34,692 nt of DNA from Thiospirillum jenense (GCF_014145225.1 NZ_JABVCQ010000033.1:1-34692), one strand, 5' to 3'. Positions 8,901 to 16,615 are shown, counted from the stretch's first letter. Notes: generated by a model from the letters alone, not told the origin. Translations and numbers: made by a program.

Positions 8901-9880
8901 GCCATTTATTAGAATTGATTAACGGCGTATTGGATTTAGCGCGGATTGAAGCGGGTAAAATTGATTTAACCATTGAACCGGTGGCATTGCTGGCGGTGGC
9001 GGAGGAATGTCAATCGCTGTTAACGCCGTTGGCCGAGCCGCGTGGTATTCGCTTATCTATTCAAGCCCACACGCTGTTGGGATTGGTGGTGTACGCTGAC
9101 CGTATTCGGTTAAAACAAATTATTATTAATTTGCTGTCTAATGCGATTAAATATAATCATGTCAACGGCCAAGTGATTATTACCGCCGAGCGCCGCGCCG
9201 CCATGATTCGCTTGACCATCACCGACACCGGCGCCGGCATCGCGGCGGAACATTTAGAGACTTTATTTCAACCGTTCACCCGCCTGGTCACAGAAGATGC
9301 GGCGATTGAAGGCACGGGCATTGGCTTGACGGTGTGTCAGCGCCTGACCGAGGCGATGCAAGGGCAAATTGGCGTGGATAGCACGGTCGGGCAGGGCAGC
9401 CAGTTTTGGATCGAATTGCCGGGCGTCGAACCGGATCTGATGTTGTCAGCTGAGGCGATTAGCGCCGATTTGACCGCCACCGACGAGTGGACAACTTGCG
9501 CCGGCTGCCCGCGCTACACCGTGTTGCAAATTGAAGACAATCCGGCCAATCTGAAACTGATGGAGCGGTTATTTGCACGGCGCGGTGACATTTTTGCCTT
9601 GAGTGCGCCCAGTGCGGCGCTGGGATTGGAATTGGCGCGCACGCAACGCCCCGACCTGATTTTGATGGACATCAACATGCCCGGGATGGATGGCTACGCC
9701 GCCCTGACGGCACTGCGCCTTGATCCAGTTACTCGCGCTATTCCAGTGGTGGCCTTGACGGCGAATGCGACCTTGAGTGATGTCGAGCGCGGCATTGCGG
9801 CGGGATTTGATGCGTATCTCACTAAACCATTGGATATTCGGTTATTAGTTGAGACGCTGAACCGGCTATTGGAAGGATAA
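5945..9880 (+). CDS. Hybrid sensor histidine kinase with a LOV domain, further PAS domains and C-terminal receiver
   Basis: 1311 residues. Order: two degenerate receiver-like domains (about 28-135 and 150-275; the second lacks the acceptor Asp, with AELPDGSG in its place), PAS (about 300-410), LOV-type PAS (about 415-535), three more PAS/PAC units (about 540-655, 665-785, 792-925), HisKA with H948 in MSHELRTP, HATPase (about 1045-1165, DTGAGIA and GTGIGL boxes) and a canonical REC with D1242 in ILMDINMPGMDG. The LOV unit has NCRFLQ (C461), VYVNQ, RNYRKDG, FWNEV and VGVQKDIT, all the flavin-contact positions. No membrane segment is seen, so it is likely soluble. The start is a TTG five bases after the previous stop, with GCAGG nine bases upstream; no early in-frame ATG exists, so translation is probably coupled. 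Confidence 0.92.
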   Translation: MFTLDRASTPLPFLTTTTTSHFPDWTSGQVWLWAHDLDSSLWLAQLLSEIGCALQTIRDPREIDQSAPTPGVLLLDTGAPATAAEELALLTQARSVLPARLPILVIGNQVQVTERLAMIRAGAQRYLTRPINSAHLLHSLAEFLDTDERAHSARILLLGDDAQLQRCADLLTAAGALVHHEPKVQQVFTALEHFAAEVVILPAELPDGSGSELAAVIRGEERYALCSFIFLRTAAASPLPADPTLTDWRTVELLDTPVIKQRLFDLVATRLREVRRNRDTCGALTLALRGLQAQTQALNTHVIISITDGRGRIIHANQNFCTLSGYHCHELLGKTHHLVQSGLHDQPFYQTLWQTITSGQIWRGELCNRNRHGELFWVLSTIVPLIDGNGQPYAYMAMRTDVTPIKRQAEQLRWQARALEAINNGVTISDARLPDMPLVYVNQAFEMITGYRAADVIGQNCRFLQGNEQTQTAINAIRDALKSGSSTQVVLRNYRKDGSAFWNEVSIAPVRDDIGEITHYVGVQKDITERLQAQDALRAERDFIQAALDAVPALFYMIDQQLHLIEFNTRLLDLTGWNTEAVKQLLAPDLFVPEQRAEITRAFTAAFNDGIPIAQEFQLLTTAGERIPLYLRADRRRINDTEVLIGTGQDMSAYHQVVASLRLSEERLSRSQAFANIGLWDWNIQSNTLFYSEQLTTLLGGEILPANSGLAPLFALIHPKDRDQLRDAIEYCLRGCELCDEEFRVIQPDGGLRWLLLRGNIIADQQHQPLRMLGVIQDISRLKQAEMVEKRARREIKAVIDSLCALICVIDAQGVILSINRSWRQRGRCLTNNHNLLLTGNNYLNLHIAFAEQGRADSARLVQGIRDVLSGNLPGFETEIHGPVECEEIVYLVRVTPLQGASENDPRVVVSHQDVTETRRIETDLRHAKEAAERASQAKSEFLSSMSHELRTPMNAVLGFAQLLEYDAHLNAEQHESVQEILRAGRHLLELINGVLDLARIEAGKIDLTIEPVALLAVAEECQSLLTPLAEPRGIRLSIQAHTLLGLVVYADRIRLKQIIINLLSNAIKYNHVNGQVIITAERRAAMIRLTITDTGAGIAAEHLETLFQPFTRLVTEDAAIEGTGIGLTVCQRLTEAMQGQIGVDSTVGQGSQFWIELPGVEPDLMLSAEAISADLTATDEWTTCAGCPRYTVLQIEDNPANLKLMERLFARRGDIFALSAPSAALGLELARTQRPDLILMDINMPGMDGYAALTALRLDPVTRAIPVVALTANATLSDVERGIAAGFDAYLTKPLDIRLLVETLNRLLEG

Positions 9881-9908
9881 ATCACAGCGCGGTTGAAAGC
9901 GGTTAAAT

Positions 9909-9957
9909 CAATTCAGCTAGAATTGACGCACGGCGAAGTCTAACTGAATTGAATTTT
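9909..9957 (+). terminator. Possible terminator after the hybrid kinase
   Basis: Arms CAATTCAG (9909-9916) and CTGAATTG (9944-9951) pair perfectly across a long loop and are followed by AATTTTT. A shorter alternative hairpin (AATTC/GAATT) overlaps it. The position, 29 bases after the stop, fits, but the AT-rich stem makes this weak. Confidence 0.3.
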
Positions 9958-9969
9958 TAAGATCAATTG

Positions 9970-9995
9970 CGTTCCCACGCTGGCGCCTGGGAACG
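9970..9995. repeat. REP-like palindrome, degenerate copy (GTTCCCA...TGGGAAC family)
   Basis: Arms CGTTCCCA and TGGGAACG surround a 10-base centre. Two better copies of the same family lie at 31295-31320 and 31468-31493. This copy sits between the ends of the convergent hybrid kinase and DUF3127 genes, a usual position for REP elements. Confidence 0.6.
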
Positions 9996-10027
9996 AGCAA
10001 TTAAACCATCAGAACGAACGCTAATGA

Positions 10028-10375
10028 TTAAAACGGATACATGCCGTCATCAGGAAAGGGTGGTTCATTATCAAACCCAGAGGGCGCACCGTTGTCAGAG
10101 TACAATTCAAGTGGCCGCACCTTATAGGCCCGAACGGTCGTGTACCACCGTCCGTTATATTCGCGGCTTTCTAATTCAATTTCAATAGCGACCTGCTGTG
10201 CCATTTGTAATGAAAACGCATCAATGCGATCACCCCAAACTGTCACACAAATCTTTTTCGGATAATCCCCAGTGGTTTCAAGAATGTACTCTTGACAGCG
10301 CCACTGATTACCGCGTACTGACGTCCCCGATTTAAGCGGCAAGATTTCAATAATTTTCCCAGTAATTTGCATCAT
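10028..10375 (-). CDS. DUF3127 family protein (OB-fold-like, possible single-strand nucleic acid binding)
   Basis: About 115 residues beginning MMQITGKIIEILPLKSGTS. It shows the pattern of the DUF3127 family: a basic beta-rich N-terminal half with W, Y and K residues (QWRCQEYILET, DYPKKICVTVWGDR) and an acidic C-terminal tail rich in P, D and F (DNEPPFPDDGMYPF). That layout resembles SSB-type proteins, whose acidic tail binds partners, but no activity is proven for this family. The ATG pair at 10375/10372 with AGGA upstream is preferred over the longer frame starting at 10411. It follows the L,D-transpeptidase gene on the same strand, 81 bases away. The family assignment is from memory of its motif pattern. 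Confidence 0.7.
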   Translation of the reverse strand: MMQITGKIIEILPLKSGTSVRGNQWRCQEYILETTGDYPKKICVTVWGDRIDAFSLQMAQQVAIEIELESREYNGRWYTTVRAYKVRPLELYSDNGAPSGFDNEPPFPDDGMYPF

Positions 10376-10456
10376 TAATAATACCGTTCCTGCACCATGA
10401 AAACGCGGCAAATCACCGCGTCGTGCAATTGAATGTTAATTAACCGCGCCGTCAAA

Positions 10457-11938
10457 TTAAATCGCGGCGGCCCGTTGTTGTACCAAGCGTAACTGCGGGC
10501 TGGTTGATTCCGGCGTATTTTGCTCAGGTGAGCGCCACACACCAGGGTTTTGATTCACCGGCGGTGGGGGCGGCGGCGCATTTTGTTCGGCGGCGGCTGG
10601 TGTCACGGGTGGCGTGGTGACCGCTGGACTTGGCACCGGTGGCGGTGGCGCGACAACGGGTGGTGGTGCGACAACGGGCGGTGACACCACGGGCGCTGGC
10701 GCGGGTGTCACAGTTTGCACCGCAACCGGTGGCGGCGCCGCTACTGGCGCAGGTGCAGCCGTGACAACTGGCGGTGTGATGGCTGGTGCGGCAACAACTG
10801 GCGGCGGCGCGGGTGTCACGGCTGATGGCACAGCAGGAGTTGGTGTTGACGGTGGTGCGGCCGAAATGGCACTGGGCGTTGGCGCGGTCGGCGTGACCAC
10901 CGGTGGTGCTGGTGAAGTGACCGCCGGCGCTGGTGGCGCAGCATCGGCAACTGTCTCCAGTGGCGTCGTGGTGACGGAACTTTGTGGCGCTGCCGTTGCA
11001 GCTGAAGCAACTTTCGCCGCCTTATTCGCCGCCAACCGTCGCGCCGCCGCCTGTTTTCGTTCACGTTCACGTTCCGCCGCCTTCGCAGCAGCCACCCGCC
11101 GTGCCTGTTCCTGAGCGCGCCGCTGTTCTTTGGCACGCGAGGCATAATTGCCATAATCCGGCCCGTGACCGACCACCGACACCTTCGCGCCCATCGTTAC
11201 CTGGTCGTACAATTTATCGGCCACTTGTTCGGGCATTCGCACGCAGCCGTGTGAAGCGGGGCTGCCCGGACGCGGGATTAGACCGGCGTGCATCCCGACG
11301 CCGTCATACGTCATGCGCAGAAAATTGGGCATTTTGGCGCCGACAAAGCGCCCACCGGGCGGAATTTTGTCACGCCCCAACACGGCGTCGCTTTTGACCA
11401 CTTTACCGGCACGATTGTAAATTTTGCCGTACAAATTGGATTCTTTGTCGGCCACTTTTTCCAGCACTTCAAATTCCCCCACCGGGGTTGGATGGGTTTT
11501 AGTGCCAGTCGCCACCGTTGACCAGCCGATTTCGGTTTCACCATCGTAAAAATGGGCTTTTTGTTCACTGGTATTGATAACAATCCGCGTCACCCGCCGC
11601 CCATCGCCGCGCCAATCGTACAATTTACGCGGGGAGGCGGCTTCTTGGGCGGGTTTAGGGGATTTGTCTTTTTTCGGCGGCCAGGGCAGCGGATCAGACG
11701 CCCGTGCCTTTTTAGGTTTAGTGTCAGCCGCAACGGTCGCCGCCGGCGCGGGTTTGACCTCAGATTTCTTGGCAGGGGGCGTAGTCGGTTCGGCAGCTTT
11801 AGTCGGCAAACTTTCGACACAGCTGGTAGTCAATAGCGGCAATAATAAACACGTCGCAACGAGGGTCAGCCGGTGCCATAACTGCCCTCGGCTGGCTCGG
11901 CTGGGGTGGAATAGATACGTTTGGATTCTGTTGTTCAT
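10457..11938 (-). CDS. L,D-transpeptidase lipoprotein (YkuD domain) with long Pro/Ala-rich tail
   Basis: Probably makes 3-3 peptidoglycan cross-links or anchors an envelope protein. Numbered from ATG 11938, the N-terminus is a lipoprotein signal (LLPLLTTSC, lipid-acceptor C40), then a Lys/Pro/Ala linker, then a YkuD catalytic domain (about 110-260) ending in SHGCVRM with catalytic C232 and H230. A charged Ala/Arg/Glu helix follows (about 267-310), then roughly 150 residues of Pro/Ala/Val low complexity, and a Gln-rich end. The tail could span the periplasm or bind the wall. An in-frame GTG at 11947 is the other possible start. It is divergent from the ParA gene. Confidence 0.87.
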   Translation of the reverse strand: MNNRIQTYLFHPSRASRGQLWHRLTLVATCLLLPLLTTSCVESLPTKAAEPTTPPAKKSEVKPAPAATVAADTKPKKARASDPLPWPPKKDKSPKPAQEAASPRKLYDWRGDGRRVTRIVINTSEQKAHFYDGETEIGWSTVATGTKTHPTPVGEFEVLEKVADKESNLYGKIYNRAGKVVKSDAVLGRDKIPPGGRFVGAKMPNFLRMTYDGVGMHAGLIPRPGSPASHGCVRMPEQVADKLYDQVTMGAKVSVVGHGPDYGNYASRAKEQRRAQEQARRVAAAKAAERERERKQAAARRLAANKAAKVASAATAAPQSSVTTTPLETVADAAPPAPAVTSPAPPVVTPTAPTPSAISAAPPSTPTPAVPSAVTPAPPPVVAAPAITPPVVTAAPAPVAAPPPVAVQTVTPAPAPVVSPPVVAPPPVVAPPPPVPSPAVTTPPVTPAAAEQNAPPPPPPVNQNPGVWRSPEQNTPESTSPQLRLVQQRAAAI

Positions 11939-12067
11939 GCGCAACACTCAATACGATTGATAGGGGAGAATATAGTTGAACTATACAAGTTAACCCATTG
12001 ACTTAGAAAAAATCAAAAAAAATTAAGGCTGTTGTACAATTGCCAATGCTGTACTTTTATTCCATTC

Positions 12068-12073
12068 TATAAT
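12068..12073 (+). promoter_or_regulatory. Possible -10 element for the ParA gene
   Basis: A perfect TATAAT lies 58 bases before the preferred ParA ATG. No convincing -35 hexamer is found at 16-18 bases spacing, so the promoter call is tentative. It argues that the ATG at 12072, which overlaps this box, is not the true start. Confidence 0.35.
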
Positions 12074-12131
12074 GTGGGGCGCCATGTGTGAATTTATACT
12101 ACGCATTTGCTGCTCTGCCGGCCGCATTACC

Positions 12132-12944
12132 ATGAATCAAGTAACACCAACTGCGCCAATCATCATCGCCGTCAGCAACCGCAAAGGCGGCAGCGGCAAA
12201 ACGACCACCGCCGTGACACTGGCGGCCAGCTTTGCGATTGACGGTCAGCGCACCTTGCTGATTGATTTAGATACCCAAAGCCATTGTGCGCTGGGTTTAG
12301 GGATCACCGTGGCGGAAGAGCAACCCACCGCGCATCACCTGTTCAACCCCATCGCCGCCGACTTTGCGTTGACCAACGCCATTGTGCCGACGTTTTGGGA
12401 GCGGTTGCAGTTGATCCCGGGCGATGTCGATTTTCAACACGACACGGCAGTTGAGGATGAGCAGCGCCTCGCCCGTGCATTGGCGCAACCGGGGATCATT
12501 GACACTTATCAAATCATCATTTTGGATACGCCGCCGTCGCTGGATTCATTGCTATTAAATGCGTTGACGGCGGCGTCTTCGGCATTGATTCCGTTTATTC
12601 CACATCCATTGGCGGGCGAAGGGGTGCGGCAATTAGCGCGGCTATTTTTCCGCGTTGCCATGACCAGTAATGCCAATTTACGGTTATTAGGTTTATTACC
12701 CATTCAAATTGACAGCCGCATTGGATTGCACCGCCGCACCTGTGAACAATTAGCGCGGCAATTCGGGCAACAGCGGCTATTACCCGGCATTCGTAGCGAT
12801 ATTAAACTAGCCGAAGCATTCCACGCCGGCTGCCCAATTCAATTATACGCGCCGCGCTCGCGGGCAAATGATGATTATCGCTTTATGTTTGAACAGATCA
12901 AGGCGCGTTTGCGGAGTGAACAATTAGCGGCAGCGGGCGGTTGA
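12132..12944 (+). CDS. ParA/MinD-type P-loop ATPase (orphan, no ParB nearby)
   Basis: A deviant Walker A motif KGGSGKTTTA near the N-terminus, the A' box LIDLDTQSHCALGLG and the Walker B segment IILDTPPSLDSLLLNAL define a ParA-family dimeric ATPase of about 270 residues. Such proteins position plasmids, chromosomes, chemoreceptor arrays or other cargo by cycling on DNA or membranes. There is no ParB, centromere-like repeat set or chemotaxis operon next to it: the flanks are a divergent L,D-transpeptidase and a convergent hisC, so the cargo is unknown. ATG 12132 is chosen because the motif start fits the family there; the upstream ATG at 12072 would add 20 Cys/Arg-rich residues. Confidence 0.85.
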   Translation: MNQVTPTAPIIIAVSNRKGGSGKTTTAVTLAASFAIDGQRTLLIDLDTQSHCALGLGITVAEEQPTAHHLFNPIAADFALTNAIVPTFWERLQLIPGDVDFQHDTAVEDEQRLARALAQPGIIDTYQIIILDTPPSLDSLLLNALTAASSALIPFIPHPLAGEGVRQLARLFFRVAMTSNANLRLLGLLPIQIDSRIGLHRRTCEQLARQFGQQRLLPGIRSDIKLAEAFHAGCPIQLYAPRSRANDDYRFMFEQIKARLRSEQLAAAGG

Positions 12945-12961
12945 CTCATTAATTCAAATCA

Positions 12962-14035
12962 TCACGCCAACAGCACCCGCAACGCCGCAATGCACTGCGC
13001 ATTTTCATCCGCCGTGCCAACGGTAATCCGCACATGATCGGTTAAAAATGGGTGCGCGCCGTCGAGATTTTTAATTAACAAGCCGCGCTGTTTTAATCCG
13101 TCAAACACCGCCCGCGCCCGCCCGCTCGGTACTTTTAATAATAGAAAATTCGCCTCACTCGGATACACACGCACATTGGGTAAGTTCGCCAAACTCGCAT
13201 ACAACTGGTCACGATCCCGCCGAATCTGCGCCGTTTGCGCATCAAACACCGCCTTGTGTTGCAATGCAAAAATTGCGCTGACTTGCGTTAATACATTGAT
13301 ATTATACGGCAGCCGCGTTTTATCAATTTCGTTAATCCACTCCGGCGCACCAATTAAATAGCCCAGTCGCAATCCCGCCAAGCCCATTTTTGAAACGGTG
13401 CGCAACACCAATACATTCGGCCAGCGGCTGAATTGGTGAATAAAACTAGCGTCGGTAAAGGGCGCATACGCTTCATCAATGACCACCAGTCCCGGGCTGG
13501 CGGTAATAATCTGTTCAATCGCCGCCGTGTCAAATAAATTGCCGGTGGGATTATTCGGATACGCAATGAACGTTAATACCGGTTTTACTCGCGCAATGGT
13601 CTCCAATGTTAATTCAAGATCAATTGCAAAATCCGCCGCCCGCAATGGCACGCCGACGTATTGCAATCCCGCAAATAACGCAATCATGCGATACATGACA
13701 AAGCCCGGCTCCAGCGCCAGCACCGTCCGCTCAGAATTGGCTAATGCCAACGCCAACATTTGAATTAACTCATCTGAGCCATTGCCTAATAACACCGCCG
13801 CCGTCGTGGGCAATTGCAACGCACCGCGCAACGTGTCAATTAACGCCTGCGCTCGCGGGTCGGGATAACGATTCAGCGGCACATCGCGCAGCGCCGTCAG
13901 CCACGCCTCGCGCAATTCATCGGGCAACGGGTAGGGATTTTCCATTGCGTCTAATTTAATTAACCCCGCGGCCGGCGGGACGTGATACGCAGTTAAAGCG
14001 CGAATTTCGGGGCGAATGAGCGTGGTGTGTGGCAT
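12962..14035 (-). CDS. hisC: Histidinol-phosphate aminotransferase
   Basis: PLP-dependent class II aminotransferase of histidine biosynthesis, converting imidazole acetol phosphate to histidinol phosphate with glutamate as donor. Diagnostic segments are LDAMENPYPLP near the N-terminus, the substrate/cofactor motif YPNNPTGN, D-E-A-Y of VIDEAYAPF, and the Schiff-base lysine in RTVSKMGLAGLRLGY. The ATG at 14035 gives about 357 residues, normal for HisC; an ATG at 14083 would add 16. It is convergent with the ParA gene, 17 bases apart, and divergent from aroE. Other his genes are not present, so this is a scattered biosynthetic gene rather than a his operon. Confidence 0.93.
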   Translation of the reverse strand: MPHTTLIRPEIRALTAYHVPPAAGLIKLDAMENPYPLPDELREAWLTALRDVPLNRYPDPRAQALIDTLRGALQLPTTAAVLLGNGSDELIQMLALALANSERTVLALEPGFVMYRMIALFAGLQYVGVPLRAADFAIDLELTLETIARVKPVLTFIAYPNNPTGNLFDTAAIEQIITASPGLVVIDEAYAPFTDASFIHQFSRWPNVLVLRTVSKMGLAGLRLGYLIGAPEWINEIDKTRLPYNINVLTQVSAIFALQHKAVFDAQTAQIRRDRDQLYASLANLPNVRVYPSEANFLLLKVPSGRARAVFDGLKQRGLLIKNLDGAHPFLTDHVRITVGTADENAQCIAALRVLLA

Positions 14036-14169
14036 AACAGTGGTTGAGAATTGCGGCAGTGGATGGGTAAAATTCGGTAACATGAACGGGCGATTCTACC
14101 GAATTTCGCTCTCAATGACCGTCACTGATTGAATCAACTCAACTATTTTATTTATTCAATACACCGCCT

Positions 14170-15006
14170 ATGCTCGATCAATACGCCGTTATTGGCAATC
14201 CAATTGCCCACAGTTTATCCCCGCGCATTCACGCCACCTTTGCGCATCAAACCCATCAAGCGCTCGAATACGGCGCCATTCTCGGCAATTTAGATGACTT
14301 TGCCGGTGATGTGCGCGGTTTTATTGCAATGGGCGGGCGGGGATTAAATGTCACCGTACCATTTAAAGAACAAGCGTGGCAATTATTAGCCGATCGCAGC
14401 CCGCGAGCTGAATTGGCTGGCGCTATTAACACGCTCATTATTCACGACGACGGGCGCTTGCACGGTGATAATACCGACGGCATTGGATTCATGCGTGATT
14501 TAATTGACAATCACGGTTTTCAATTCACCAACCGCCGCGTGTTATTACTCGGCGCGGGCGGCGCAGCGCGGGGATTGGTGCCGGCGTTGCTGACCAGCGA
14601 CTTGGCGCACTTGACCGTCGCCAATCGCACTGTGGCGCGAGCGCAACAGTTGGCGGAAACGCACGCGGCCGTGGACGCCTGCGCTTTGACTGAGCTGACC
14701 GCGCTGCAACCCTTTGATTTGATTATCAATGCGACCTCCAGCGGCTTGACCGATCAGCACCTGCCGTCGCTGCCCGCGCACTGTTTGGCCGCCGGCGGGT
14801 GGGTGTATGACCTGATTTATCGCCCCGCGCACCTGCCCGCCACGCCGTTTTGTCGCTGGGGAACAGCGCACGGCGCGGCGCGAGTGCTGGACGGATTGGG
14901 CATGTTGGTCGAGCAGGCGGCGGAGGCGTTTTGGTTGTGGCGCGGGGTGCGACCGAATACCGCGCCGGTCATTGCGGCATTGCGCGATCAGAATGATGCG
15001 GTGTGA
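14170..15006 (+). CDS. aroE: Shikimate dehydrogenase (NADP+)
   Basis: Reduces 3-dehydroshikimate to shikimate in the aromatic amino acid pathway. The 278-residue protein shows IGNPIAHSLSP at the N-terminus, the catalytic lysine K66 in NVTVPFKE, D103 in the NTDGIGF motif and the NADP-binding loop GAGGAARG (about 128-135), followed by ANRT with the arginine that favours NADP. It is full length with the start at the first ATG. It is divergent from hisC and stands alone on the plus strand; a GC-rich inverted repeat just after the stop may be its terminator. Confidence 0.96.
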   Translation: MLDQYAVIGNPIAHSLSPRIHATFAHQTHQALEYGAILGNLDDFAGDVRGFIAMGGRGLNVTVPFKEQAWQLLADRSPRAELAGAINTLIIHDDGRLHGDNTDGIGFMRDLIDNHGFQFTNRRVLLLGAGGAARGLVPALLTSDLAHLTVANRTVARAQQLAETHAAVDACALTELTALQPFDLIINATSSGLTDQHLPSLPAHCLAAGGWVYDLIYRPAHLPATPFCRWGTAHGAARVLDGLGMLVEQAAEAFWLWRGVRPNTAPVIAALRDQNDAV

Positions 15007-15017
15007 ATGGTGAATAA

Positions 15018-15054
15018 AACGCGGCGGGAGGTGAATTAAAACGTGCGCCGCGTT
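15018..15054 (+). terminator. Candidate terminator after aroE
   Basis: Perfect 9-bp arms AACGCGGCG and CGCCGCGTT with a 19-base loop start 12 bases beyond the aroE stop and are followed by CTATTAAAA. The strong GC stem supports termination; the poor T-run makes it uncertain. Confidence 0.4.
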
Positions 15055-15118
15055 CTATTAAAAACCTGCGATTCAGTGAATGAATAATGGGATTAAACTG
15101 CCGCCGTTTTCTAATGTG

Positions 15119-15427
15119 TTATTCATCATCTGGCAATTCAGGATCCCAGCCCAGCGCCCGCGCTCGCGTAATAGCAGCGGTATAAATCCGTTGATGGCGC
15201 TGGCGCAATTCATCTGGCAAGCGCGACACCAAATGACCATAAGGCATCCACGCCGCCGTCACCTGATCGTAAAGCTGTTCAATGCGATCTACATTCCAAC
15301 CAATACAGGTTTCGGTTTCGGGAATTAACCCAAATACCTGCGCATCACGCACGATATTTCCAGTGGGTGACATGCCGGCATGAGCATCTTGCTCCAAACC
15401 GGGATAGACTTTATTTTGTCTGGACAT
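15119..15427 (-). CDS. Conserved-looking protein of unknown function, 102 residues
   Basis: I do not recognise a family. It is soluble, has no signal peptide or membrane segment, and has several Trp, Arg and Pro residues (GWNVDRIEQLYDQV, AAWMPYGHLVSRLP, RARALGWDPELPDDE). The ATG at 15427 is preceded by AGGAT at a good spacing, and codon use matches its neighbours, so it is likely a real gene. It lies between the end of aroE (convergent) and lpxK (upstream on the same strand, 69 bases away), and could be co-transcribed with msbA-lpxK. Nothing in the sequence indicates its role. Confidence 0.7.
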   Translation of the reverse strand: MSRQNKVYPGLEQDAHAGMSPTGNIVRDAQVFGLIPETETCIGWNVDRIEQLYDQVTAAWMPYGHLVSRLPDELRQRHQRIYTAAITRARALGWDPELPDDE

Positions 15428-15496
15428 CAGTTTTTAATCCTATTTAATTCCAACATTTGATGATGATTGACCAATCATTTGTCAATAAAACCCGCG

Positions 15497-16615
15497 CTAC
15501 TGCGGCCGCAATTGGTTTAATCGCTGCTGCAAGGCGTCAATAAAACTCGCGGCCGGTTCTGCTATGACGGGTAAATACCAATGCTGCGGCAACGCGAATG
15601 GACGGCATTTCACCGCATCTTTTTCAGTCATTAACACGGGCGCATCTGACCAATTGCGCACCTCCTCGGCGGTAAAAACATGATGGTCAGGATACGCGCA
15701 ACGGTGAATAGAAAATCCCCGCTGTTCTAATAATGAAAAAAACCGTTCGGGATGACCAATGCCGGCCACGGCGCGAATGATTTGATGACCAAACTCGCGC
15801 TGTAAATCTGCTAATGAACGGGTCAAATGTAGATTAACCAGATTCACCGCCGCTTGCGGTTGCAAATAAAAGTGTGACCAGTGCGGCAATGATGATTTGC
15901 ATTGCGGGGCAATGGATTGGAATAAAACGGCCGCGTCATCACCATTGCACAGAATGAAATCTACGCTATTCAAACGCGAATACGGTTCGCGCAATGGCCC
16001 CGCCGGCAAACACCGCCCATTGCCAAAGCCGCGCTGCCCGTCAATCACCGCAATCTCAATCGCTCGCCCCAACCGCAGGTGCTGCAAACCATCATCCGCG
16101 ATCACCACATCGCAGCCGTGCGCGTCAATTAACCGCCGCGCCGCCGCCACGCGGTCACGTCCCGCCACCACCGGACAGCCGGCGTTCGCCGCCAATAGCA
16201 GCGGTTCGTCGCCAAATGCGGCCGGATCGCCACCAATTGGCACATCCACAATTTGACGGCGCGGCAGCCGTCCGCCGTAGCCGCGAGTGACGATGCCCGG
16301 CCGCCAGCCGTGTCCGCGCAGGTGGTCTGCCAGCCACAGCACCAGCGGCGTTTTGCCCGTGCCGCCGACCGTGAGATTGCCCACGATAATAACGGGGACA
16401 TTTAAAGTGTATTGCGGCAACCAATTGAATTGATACGCACGGGCGCGCAGTTGAATGAAACCGCAATATAACCCACTCAACGGGGCGAATAACACCGCGA
16501 GCGGGTGGGAATGACTGTACCAAATGATGTTGGGATTCAATGGAAATGGCGACAATGGGCGGCAAATAAATAGCGGAATTAACTGGCGTGAATGGGGGCG
16601 AATTGCAAGCGGCAT
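15497..16615 (-). CDS. lpxK: Tetraacyldisaccharide 4'-kinase
   Basis: Phosphorylates the 4' position of the lipid A disaccharide at the inner face of the cytoplasmic membrane. Key features are the hydrophobic N-terminal segment (LAVLFAPLSGLYCGF), then VPVIIVGNLTVGGTGKTPL with the P-loop, TRGYGG, DEPLLLA, and DDGLQHLRLGR. At 372 residues it is about 30 longer than usual. The first ATG (16615) lies inside the msbA 3' end (37-base overlap). A TTG at 16540 would give a more typical length starting just before NIIWYSHSHP. It sits directly downstream of msbA, the standard gammaproteobacterial lipid A pair. Confidence 0.94.
   Translation of the reverse strand: MPLAIRPHSRQLIPLFICRPLSPFPLNPNIIWYSHSHPLAVLFAPLSGLYCGFIQLRARAYQFNWLPQYTLNVPVIIVGNLTVGGTGKTPLVLWLADHLRGHGWRPGIVTRGYGGRLPRRQIVDVPIGGDPAAFGDEPLLLAANAGCPVVAGRDRVAAARRLIDAHGCDVVIADDGLQHLRLGRAIEIAVIDGQRGFGNGRCLPAGPLREPYSRLNSVDFILCNGDDAAVLFQSIAPQCKSSLPHWSHFYLQPQAAVNLVNLHLTRSLADLQREFGHQIIRAVAGIGHPERFFSLLEQRGFSIHRCAYPDHHVFTAEEVRNWSDAPVLMTEKDAVKCRPFALPQHWYLPVIAEPAASFIDALQQRLNQLRPQ

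Noticed and set aside
10614-11114. Gly/Thr/Ala-rich open frame on the plus strand
   Set aside because: It is the antisense of the Pro/Ala-rich tail of the L,D-transpeptidase; the low-complexity codons keep the opposite frames open.
12072-12131. ParA start at ATG 12072
   Set aside because: That ATG overlaps a TATAAT box and adds a Cys/Arg-rich stretch absent from the family; ATG 12132 fits better.
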